A stretch of 6,435 nt of DNA, taken from assembly GCA_029856375.1 (NCBI GenBank), contig JAHQWX010000109.1, forward strand, positions 1 through 6,435, written 5' to 3'. A model generated the notes under the pieces. That model made no database searches, had not been told where the DNA came from, and saw only the letters and a program-made list of their open reading frames with translations. The stretch is from Promethearchaeia archaeon (GTDB lineage: Archaea; Asgardarchaeota; Lokiarchaeia; Sigyniarchaeales; SOKP01). Positions 1-5,196 of the stretch are shown in pieces; position 1 is the stretch's first letter, and every line of letters starts with the position of its first letter. The position numbers were made by a program, and so were the translations under genes.

Positions 1-889
1 CCATTTTATTGAAAACAATCAAGATAGGAATTCTTCCTTCCTTTGAGAAATTTTTTTTTACTTCGCGATATAAATCAATTTGGCTGGCAATATCATATCC
101 ACAAGAGGGAGTAGGGTCGAAAACAAACACGATATAATCAGACACTAATCTTAAAGCAAGAATTGCTTGTAATTCTATTTTATTTCTTTTTGACATAGGT
201 CTATCCAGAACTCCTGGCGTATCGATAATTTGGAGCTTCAAATCGTCGAATTTTTGTTTTTCAAAGTAATGGCCAATAATAATCTTTTTCGTGGTAAATG
301 GATACGCTTGGATTTCTGGTTTTACCGTTGAGACAAGTCCCACTATACTACTTTTCCCCACATTTGGATATCCTGCTACAACTATAGAAGGGATGGTATA
401 ATCAATAGAGGGGATTTTTCTCAAACTGTATCGAATTTCGTTCAAATAATCGAAGCTATTTTTTTGCTTATTAATAATGGACGAGACTCTACCGAAGAAA
501 CCTTTCCTTATCCTCGCAATCTCCTTAGGCAATTCGGAAGATTTAATTTTTCTCGAATAATCTCTTTCCAATTTGCTTATTACTGGTAATATTCCGTTTA
601 ATTTCCCTAATACTAATTTTAACTTTTCTGTATCGACAAGCAATGAAGCTAATTCCTTATAGAATTCGGGAATTTCATCTATCATTGGGACGCTTTTTAT
701 AACATTTAAAATTCTCTCAGTTATTTCTTTAGTTACAATTTGGACTCTCTTGGTCTCTTTTCTCGTTGCTTTTATTATTTTCGGTGCGTTTTTGGATACT
801 TGGACGCTGCTTTTCATTGCCCTACTAAAAGCAATATCGAGCAATTCTTGTGAAGTAGGGACGCGGTAGAATTTTTCGAACGGATTCAT
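1..889 (-). CDS. nog1: Nog1-family ribosome-assembly GTPase (N-terminal 296 residues, truncated by window edge)
   Basis: This is an Obg/Nog1-family GTPase. Relatives in archaea and eukaryotes act in the late assembly of the large ribosomal subunit, so the protein is probably cytosolic and pre-ribosome bound. The start is ATG at 889-887. It gives the family's typical opening (MNPFEKFYRVPT), and no better start lies upstream. Residues 1-165 form the helical, basic N-terminal domain that distinguishes Nog1 from other Obg-like GTPases. The G domain follows: G1 GYPNVGKSS at residues 173-181, G2 PFTT at 197-200, G3 DTPG at 223-226 followed by LDRP, and then NKM at 294-296. The last three are the start of the G4 NKxD motif, where the window ends. 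The rest of the G domain and any C-terminal extension are missing because of the window edge, not a mutation. No Shine-Dalgarno is visible, and a TATA-like element sits close to the start. Family assignment is firm; the in vivo role is inferred from the family. Confidence 0.93.
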   Translation of the reverse strand, partial: MNPFEKFYRVPTSQELLDIAFSRAMKSSVQVSKNAPKIIKATRKETKRVQIVTKEITERILNVIKSVPMIDEIPEFYKELASLLVDTEKLKLVLGKLNGILPVISKLERDYSRKIKSSELPKEIARIRKGFFGRVSSIINKQKNSFDYLNEIRYSLRKIPSIDYTIPSIVVAGYPNVGKSSIVGLVSTVKPEIQAYPFTTKKIIIGHYFEKQKFDDLKLQIIDTPGVLDRPMSKRNKIELQAILALRLVSDYIVFVFDPTPSCGYDIASQIDLYREVKKNFSKEGRIPILIVFNKM

Positions 890-932
890 TATTTCTAAAA
901 TGAGTAAAGTATCAAATAATAAATTCTTTTTT
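890..932 (-). promoter_or_regulatory. Putative promoter of nog1 with very short or no leader
   Basis: On the minus strand an A-rich BRE-like run (927-932) precedes a TATA-like AATTTATTATT (925-915). The box is centred about 31 nt upstream of the nog1 ATG. Archaeal transcription usually starts about 25-30 nt after the TATA box, which puts the start at roughly 890-895, a leader of only a few bases. The absence of any Shine-Dalgarno before the ATG fits this. This is pattern-based and unproven. Confidence 0.4.
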
Positions 933-965
933 ATGAGAGACTATTTATTCTGTCCCTTTAATTGT

Positions 966-970
966 AAAAA
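966..970 (-). terminator. Possible U-tract terminator of the coiled-coil gene
   Basis: A run of five T on the minus strand starts about 13 nt after the TGA stop at 985-983. Archaeal termination can rely on short U-tracts without a hairpin. The tract is short, and readthrough toward nog1 cannot be excluded. Confidence 0.22.
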
Positions 971-982
971 TTGCTCCGTTTC

Positions 983-1777
983 TCATTGATTCATTTCCCC
1001 TATTTTTCTGTCCAAGTCTTTTTCTAGACGCTCTCTAAATTCTTGTTCTCGTATCTCTTTCCTTAATCTTTCTCTTTCTACTTCAGTTTTATATTCTCTC
1101 TTCAATGCATCAATGTTATTAATTTCTCCTGTGAGGAATTTTACCTGTTTAACAAAATTGATTCTTTCAAAAATGCTCTTAGCTTGTCCATACAGTTCCT
1201 TGGCGGTATCAAATTCCTTTTCTTCTAAAGCTTTTCTTCCTTCTTCTATTAATTTCTCGGCTTTTAAAACCATCATATCGTTCTTCTTTTTATCTCCTAT
1301 TTTTCGCTTCATTTCTTCTTCTTTCTTTTTTACTTCTTCTTGTTTTTCAGCTAAATACTCCGTATTCACATCTTCTTTGCTATTGTCTAGGTTTTCCGAT
1401 ATTTTCGCTTTTATATCTTCGAGATCATCCATTTTTTGCGTCTTTAAACGTTTTCCTTCCTTTCGTCTCTCTTCTTTTTCTTTCTTAATTCTTAATTGTA
1501 TTTTTTCAGCTACAGTTAATTCGACGCTTGCGTTTGTATCTAATCCGTTTTTGATGGCATTGATCTCGTTTTCTAGACGCATTACTTCATCTCTTATCTG
1601 ATTCATTCTCCAGATTATTTTCTTCAATTGGTGATCAATCCCCATTTCTTCGTATAGGTAATATGCTTCCTCGTACATCTCTAGAGCTTCATTGAATTTC
1701 TTCCGAATGTATAGATTCTCTGCCTCTTTATAAAGAGCAGATGCCTTTTCTTCTAGATTATTCGCGGGGGTATCCAA
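983..1777 (-). CDS. TPR-like/coiled-coil protein with an internally duplicated helical hairpin
   Basis: This 264-residue, highly charged (K/E/R-rich) protein has no signal peptide or membrane segment. I do not recognise a named family. Residues 11-61 and 172-222 are two copies of a TPR-like helix-turn-helix unit, matching at a constant offset of 161: F28/F189, A31/A192, E33/E194, Y35/Y196, A38/A199, E43/E204, Q50/Q211, K52/K213 and I61/I222. The charged segment 86-165 between them, and the tail 223-264, look like long helices or coiled coil. This points to a scaffold or interaction role, which is inference. The start is TTG at 1777-1775. An in-frame stop lies three codons upstream, GTGA sits 6 nt before the TTG as a plausible Shine-Dalgarno, and the next Met (residue 34) lies inside the first repeat. 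It is co-oriented with nog1, 93 nt upstream of it, and probably has a separate promoter. The opposite-strand reading frame across it is a compositional shadow. Confidence 0.82.
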   Translation of the reverse strand: MDTPANNLEEKASALYKEAENLYIRKKFNEALEMYEEAYYLYEEMGIDHQLKKIIWRMNQIRDEVMRLENEINAIKNGLDTNASVELTVAEKIQLRIKKEKEERRKEGKRLKTQKMDDLEDIKAKISENLDNSKEDVNTEYLAEKQEEVKKKEEEMKRKIGDKKKNDMMVLKAEKLIEEGRKALEEKEFDTAKELYGQAKSIFERINFVKQVKFLTGEINNIDALKREYKTEVERERLRKEIREQEFRERLEKDLDRKIGEMNQ

Positions 1778-1820
1778 GATTCTTCACTAGTTAGTAATGC
1801 ATACAATGTTTTTGATTGAC

Positions 1821-1836
1821 TAAAAAATAACCCTTA
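1821..1836 (-). promoter_or_regulatory. Putative promoter of the coiled-coil gene
   Basis: On the minus strand TAAGGG (1836-1831) could serve as a BRE, followed by the AT-only box TTATTTTTTA (1830-1821). Transcription would begin near 1799, giving a leader of about 20 nt that contains the GTGA ribosome-binding sequence. The TATA match is imperfect. A better-looking AT stretch near 1883-1895 would give a leader of about 80 nt and is an alternative. Confidence 0.27.
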
Positions 1837-1850
1837 ATCTGTAAGGATTA
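1832..1850. repeat. Two interleaved short inverted repeats in the divergent promoter region
   Basis: CCTTA (1832-1836) pairs with TAAGG (1842-1846) across 5 nt. TAATC (1835-1839) pairs with GATTA (1846-1850) across 6 nt. The arms overlap, so the two pairings exclude each other as hairpins; as DNA they resemble a compound operator half-site arrangement. They lie directly upstream of the proposed TATA box of the leftward gene. Arms this short in AT-rich DNA may be chance. Confidence 0.35.
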
Positions 1851-1852
1851 GA

Positions 1853-1868
1853 AACTTACTTCTAAGTT
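1853..1868. repeat. Perfect 6-bp inverted repeat with 4-nt spacer, possible operator
   Basis: AACTTA (1853-1858) and TAAGTT (1863-1868) are exact reverse complements around CTTC. The element sits between the two divergent start codons, about 35 bp upstream of the asd TATA box. That position suits a dimeric regulator acting on one or both genes. It has no U-tract and lies upstream of both genes, so a terminator role is unlikely. No regulator can be named. Confidence 0.4.
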
Positions 1869-1901
1869 AATTATAGAGATAAAATTTATAATATTTTCTT
1901 C

Positions 1902-1914
1902 AAAGGATTTAAAT
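1902..1914 (+). promoter_or_regulatory. Putative BRE/TATA promoter of asd
   Basis: A purine-rich AAAGG (1902-1906) followed by ATTTAAAT (1907-1914) resembles an archaeal BRE plus TATA box. Initiation would fall near 1935-1940, leaving a leader of about 25 nt before the ATG at 1963. The leader ends in AAAGGA directly abutting the ATG, too close to serve as a normal Shine-Dalgarno. Confidence 0.5.
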
Positions 1915-1962
1915 TAAATAAAACTTTCAAATATCGAAATAATATATCTTTAGAGAAAAGGA

Positions 1963-3051
1963 ATGGAAAAATTAAAAATTGGTATATTAGGGGCGACAGG
2001 AGTCGTCGGTCAGAATTACATTAAATTGTTAATTGGACATCCGTGGTTTCAGATTGCAGATATTGCAGCATCTCCACGATCCGCGGGAAAAACATACGAA
2101 GAAGCAGTTAAGGAGAAATGGCAGATGCCGATGTTAATTCCCGAGGAAGTAAAAAATTTGATTGTGAGAGATGTTCAAGATTACGAGTCAATCCCTAAGG
2201 ATTTAAGCTTTGTGTTCTCGGCGATTGTTATGCCGACTAAAGACCAGATAAAAGAAGTCGAATTTAAATACGCAAAGATGGGAATACCAGTCATAAGCAA
2301 TAATTCTGCGCATAGATGGACGCCAGATGTACCAATGATTATGGGAGAAATTAATCACGCACACGTAAATGTGATTCCTATTCAACAGAAGAACAGAGGA
2401 TTTGAGAAAGGTTTTGTTGCAGTAAAACCCAATTGTTCGCTTCAAAGTTATTTAACAGCAATCTACGCACTTGAAGAAGCGGGATATAAGATTGACAAGT
2501 TAATAATAACGACTCTTCAAGCAGTATCTGGAGCGGGGTATCCTGGAGTACCTTCATTAGATGTTGTGGATAATGTTGTGCCGTACATTGGAGGAGAAGA
2601 AGAAAAAACGGAACAAGAACCGCATAAAATTCTCGGTAAAATAGGAGACGATGGTATAGTTAACGACAATTCCATTCAAATTAGTTCTACATGTACGAGA
2701 GTACCGGTGACTGATGGTCACCTTGCTTCTGTTAACATAAAATTTAAGGATAAAATTCCATCTAAAGAGGAGATACTTAAAATTTGGAACGAATTTAAAT
2801 CGTTGCCGCAAGAATTAGATTTGCCTTACGCACCAATCCATCCAATTATTTATTTAGACAACATCGATAGGCCGCAACCTAAGAAAGACAGAGACAACGA
2901 CAAGGGTATGGCCGTTACTGTAGGGAGATTGAGAGAAGACAACGTGTTTGACTACAAATTCGTGGCTTTAAGCCATAATACAGTCAGAGGAGCTGCAGGC
3001 GGGTCAATACTTACTGCAGAAATATTGAAATCTAAAGGATTTATAAAATAA
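1963..3051 (+). CDS. asd: Aspartate-semialdehyde dehydrogenase, archaeal/fungal-type
   Basis: This enzyme reduces L-4-aspartyl phosphate with NADPH to aspartate 4-semialdehyde, the branch-point step toward lysine, threonine, methionine and isoleucine, in the cytosol. The protein is complete at 362 residues, close to the usual archaeal length of about 350. The N-terminal Rossmann NADP-binding motif is GATGVVG at residues 10-16. The catalytic nucleophile is Cys158 in KPNCSLQ. Gln186 (TLQAVSGAG), Arg246 (TCTRVPV) and His253 (TDGHL) match the active-site Gln, Arg and His of the family; Arg and His are 7 apart, as in the E. coli enzyme. The GGEEEK segment at 210-215 and GAAGG near the C-terminus also fit the archaeal/fungal branch. 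ATG at 1963 places the Rossmann motif at the normal distance from the N-terminus. All expected catalytic residues are present, so it should be active. It is the only plus-strand gene here, and no other amino-acid biosynthesis gene is adjacent. Confidence 0.97.
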   Translation: MEKLKIGILGATGVVGQNYIKLLIGHPWFQIADIAASPRSAGKTYEEAVKEKWQMPMLIPEEVKNLIVRDVQDYESIPKDLSFVFSAIVMPTKDQIKEVEFKYAKMGIPVISNNSAHRWTPDVPMIMGEINHAHVNVIPIQQKNRGFEKGFVAVKPNCSLQSYLTAIYALEEAGYKIDKLIITTLQAVSGAGYPGVPSLDVVDNVVPYIGGEEEKTEQEPHKILGKIGDDGIVNDNSIQISSTCTRVPVTDGHLASVNIKFKDKIPSKEEILKIWNEFKSLPQELDLPYAPIHPIIYLDNIDRPQPKKDRDNDKGMAVTVGRLREDNVFDYKFVALSHNTVRGAAGGSILTAEILKSKGFIK

Positions 3052-3065
3052 TTGCTAAAAGCGAT

Positions 3066-3545
3066 TTAATAGATTTCACTAATGCTATTAAAATATGCCA
3101 ATTTTTTATACAACCTGAGAAAAATAAGTTCTTTCATTTCTAATGGATTTTCTAACGATTTAAACAAATTTCCTTGTTTTTGATTATTTAAGAAATTCAT
3201 GAAAACTGTGCAGAACTCCAAAATCCAGTATTTCTTAACATTTATTATTTTTTCTTCTTTAATATTTGAAAATGTACTAATTGATTCCCATTGAACTTCT
3301 TTCTCTTCTTTTTTTCTAACATCTTCGAGCATCTTTGATAATCCTAGCTGAATATCGGTTGAGTCTTCTTGAGATAAGAATCCATTTTCAAACGCGCCAT
3401 ATTTCTTAAGAGCGAGCTTACTTCTTTCTAGTAGCGATTTTGCTTTATATTTTCCTCGAATTGAGGTTTCTTCTGGATTAGTAGATAAACTATTTTCCTT
3501 TTCCTTAACCTTCCCGTTAGATTTAGCGAATTTTGATCTCTTCAT
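3066..3545 (-). CDS. Hypothetical 159-residue protein with basic, disordered-looking N-terminus
   Basis: I do not recognise this protein. I place the start at ATG 3545-3543 (MKRSKFAKSNGK). An in-frame TTG three codons upstream (3554) is possible but has no Shine-Dalgarno either, and the ATG fits the nearby TATA-like element better. Residues 1-45 are rich in K, S, N and E and probably disordered. From about residue 45 onward the sequence looks mostly helical, with a charged stretch (DVRKKEEKEVQWE) and a hydrophobic C-terminal part with aromatics and leucines (YWILEFCTVFMNFL). That part is too short and polar to be called a membrane segment with confidence. It lies 51 nt downstream of the 526-residue gene on the same strand, and ends 14 bp from the convergent asd stop. 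It may be cotranscribed with the upstream pair as well as from its own promoter. It could be lineage-specific. Coding status rests on length and amino-acid composition in AT-rich DNA. Confidence 0.62.
   Translation of the reverse strand: MKRSKFAKSNGKVKEKENSLSTNPEETSIRGKYKAKSLLERSKLALKKYGAFENGFLSQEDSTDIQLGLSKMLEDVRKKEEKEVQWESISTFSNIKEEKIINVKKYWILEFCTVFMNFLNNQKQGNLFKSLENPLEMKELIFLRLYKKLAYFNSISEIY
3102..3107 (+). terminator. Possible U-tract terminator of asd, inside the convergent gene
   Basis: The first clear T run (six T) downstream of the asd stop lies about 50 nt beyond it, inside the 3' end of the opposing gene. If used, the two transcripts overlap in antisense by about 40-55 nt. No stable hairpin precedes it. 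Support is weak. Confidence 0.25.
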
Positions 3546-3584
3546 TAAATACAATCAATAAGGAATTGAAACATTAAAACCTAT

Positions 3585-3596
3585 GTATTTATAATC
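3585..3596 (-). promoter_or_regulatory. Putative TATA promoter of the 159-residue gene
   Basis: On the minus strand ATTATAAATA (3595-3586) is a good archaeal TATA-like box, centred about 45 nt upstream of the ATG at 3545. Initiation would fall near 3563, giving a leader of about 18 nt. The box begins immediately after the stop codon of the upstream gene, which suggests this small gene can be transcribed on its own. Confidence 0.42.
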
Positions 3597-5177
3597 TTAA
3601 AATTCGTGCTTATCAATAAGTATCGGTAAAAGCTTACGGACTTTAACTTTTTGAGGCACCGAGGATTGTGGATAAAAATTTAAGTATCGTCGGTTTTTTA
3701 GTTTCCTTAGCGTCATTAATTTCGCAAAAGGATTAAATCTATTGAGATTTAAGATGAAATTGTTAATTATCAAACTTATTAGCGTTTTATCAATTGATAT
3801 CACGTAAGAAAGATAACCGAATTTTTCTGATAGCCTCTCTCGAATTTCTTGTAAAGTGTTAAATTGATCTTCTTTTAAGACATTTTCTTTATCCAGTTTT
3901 TGAATAAAAATTATTTTACCGTTTAAAAATTCGATTAGATACGCGCTAATATAAGATTCAGTTAAAAAATCTTGAGATTCTTCATCATCTTTTTGAATTA
4001 ATGTCTTATCAGTGAAAATTACTAATATTTTATTATATAATCCCATAATTGAATTCTGTGCGCTTGTAAAAAATCCAGGAATAGCCCAATAACTGATTTT
4101 TTTCAAATTTATATTAAATCCTACCAATCTACTGAAAAATCGGACGAAAAAGTTATAACTTATAGGCGTGGGATATGAGAACCACTTTATATCGTAGCTT
4201 TTATACGCGTATAGTATTTTTTGAATAAGGAGAGAAAGGCGATCTTGGTCGAACGGGAAATCGCTTTCGAATAAATCAGCAATATAACTTAGAAAGTCGT
4301 CAAAATTTATAAAATAAGAATAATTGGTGTTACATTGCTTACTAAATTGTTTTAAGAAAGATTTAGGATTTAAATCACTAAAATTATAATCTGAATTTTC
4401 GTTGTTTATTATTTTTATACTAAATATATGTCTTTTTTTTGAAATCTCCTCGTCGTTCTTAGATTCATCTATGCTCTTTTCGATTAATAAGGAGAATAAT
4501 AAATTCTCCTTAGCGAAAGTTAAAGAAATTTTAAAATTTGACAAAAAGCTGTAAATTGAATCAAAGATTTTAGTAGATTCAACAAAATTTGAGAATTTTA
4601 CTACTTTTTTTAGATAAACCATAAATGGGGGTTCTGGATAAATAAAAAATAAATCGTCTCGAAGAATATCGAAATAAACACTACATAATCTATTAAAATT
4701 CGTAACTAAATCTTGTGTTTCAAGATTTTTTGAGAGTCCATTAATTAGTTCGATTGCTTTTGCTTTATATACTCTAATTCCAGATACTATAATCCTCTCT
4801 TTTTCTCTTAAGACTATTTGAATTTTTTCAAAGAAATTTTCAAAATCGTCCAAGTCTTTTTGCTGAAAAGCGTAAATATTTTTATTAATGTCGATGGCTT
4901 GTAAATGATTGCCGTTGGAATGGGTAATATGAGCGTAAATCGCTTTTATTGACTTACCATCGTCTGAAATTATAATATCAAGAACATTTTCCTTGTCGTT
5001 GACGAAATCGGGATAGATATTTGAAACTAATTTATAAAGTAGAGAAGCGTCGATCTCAATTGGAGTTGTGGGAATTCTCACCAACACTTCTGCTTTCTTT
5101 AAATCTTCCTCATCTTGGATACCTAAATTGAAATTAAGAATTTCCTTCCAGTTCTTCTTGAAACTTTCTTGAATCAC
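3597..5177 (-). CDS. Large protein of unknown family, operon partner of the DUF362 gene
   Basis: I cannot assign a family to this 526-residue protein, and no catalytic or nucleotide-binding signature is visible. The N-terminal 30 residues look helical and charged. Residues 31-155 alternate hydrophobic strand-like stretches (VLVRIP, VLDIIISDDG, IIVSGIRVYKA) with helices, suggesting an alpha/beta domain. The middle is rich in F, Y, L and N, with many aromatic residues. A second alpha/beta-looking part (KILVIFTDKTL, GKIIFIQKLDKE, LSYVISIDK) lies near residues 375-465. The tail from about 486 to 515 is strongly basic, with ten K/R in 30 residues. I see no signal peptide, no clear membrane helix and only two cysteines. 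The start is GTG at 5177-5175, supported by AAGGAG seven bases upstream. The upstream DUF362 gene ends 19 nt before the start, so the two are almost certainly co-transcribed. Longin- or roadblock-like folds are a conceivable reading of the strand pattern, but only a guess. Confidence 0.8.
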   Translation of the reverse strand: MIQESFKKNWKEILNFNLGIQDEEDLKKAEVLVRIPTTPIEIDASLLYKLVSNIYPDFVNDKENVLDIIISDDGKSIKAIYAHITHSNGNHLQAIDINKNIYAFQQKDLDDFENFFEKIQIVLREKERIIVSGIRVYKAKAIELINGLSKNLETQDLVTNFNRLCSVYFDILRDDLFFIYPEPPFMVYLKKVVKFSNFVESTKIFDSIYSFLSNFKISLTFAKENLLFSLLIEKSIDESKNDEEISKKRHIFSIKIINNENSDYNFSDLNPKSFLKQFSKQCNTNYSYFINFDDFLSYIADLFESDFPFDQDRLSLLIQKILYAYKSYDIKWFSYPTPISYNFFVRFFSRLVGFNINLKKISYWAIPGFFTSAQNSIMGLYNKILVIFTDKTLIQKDDEESQDFLTESYISAYLIEFLNGKIIFIQKLDKENVLKEDQFNTLQEIRERLSEKFGYLSYVISIDKTLISLIINNFILNLNRFNPFAKLMTLRKLKNRRYLNFYPQSSVPQKVKVRKLLPILIDKHEF

Positions 5178-5184
5178 TGTTTTT

Positions 5185-5190
5185 CTCCTT
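5185..5190 (-). promoter_or_regulatory. Strong Shine-Dalgarno fixing the GTG start of the 526-residue gene
   Basis: On the minus strand AAGGAG (5190-5185) is followed by a 7-nt spacer and GTG. It is the clearest ribosome-binding site in the window. It lies wholly in the 19-nt gap after the DUF362 stop, as expected for an internal operon gene that recruits ribosomes itself. Confidence 0.8.
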
Positions 5191-5196
5191 TTTCGC

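Noticed and set aside
1..61. The loss of the Nog1 G4 aspartate and C-terminus as a possible gene truncation
   Set aside because: The reading frame is intact up to the window edge and stops only because the sequence ends there.
1113..1601. A 162-residue open frame on the plus strand opposite the coiled-coil gene
   Set aside because: Its translation is almost entirely S, F, L, I and K-poor runs, the expected antisense of a K/E-rich coiled-coil gene. It has no ribosome-binding site or family resemblance.
1939..1950. AT-rich TAATATAT box as the asd promoter
   Set aside because: It lies so near the ATG that initiation about 25 nt downstream would fall at or after the start codon. The box at 1907-1914 gives a workable leader.
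1778..1962. Possible small RNA, riboswitch or tRNA in the largest intergenic region
   Set aside because: Only short inverted repeats and promoter-like AT stretches are visible. There is no cloverleaf, no conserved GC-rich RNA core and no box C/D pair I could identify.
2203..2811. Two open frames of 80 and 84 codons on the minus strand
   Set aside because: Both lie wholly inside the well-supported asd gene, on the opposite strand. Their composition is unlikely for proteins and neither has a promoter or Shine-Dalgarno.
3552..3554. TTG as the start of the small hypothetical protein
   Set aside because: An ATG three codons later is the more usual start. Neither has a Shine-Dalgarno, and the TATA-like box gives a sensible leader for the ATG.
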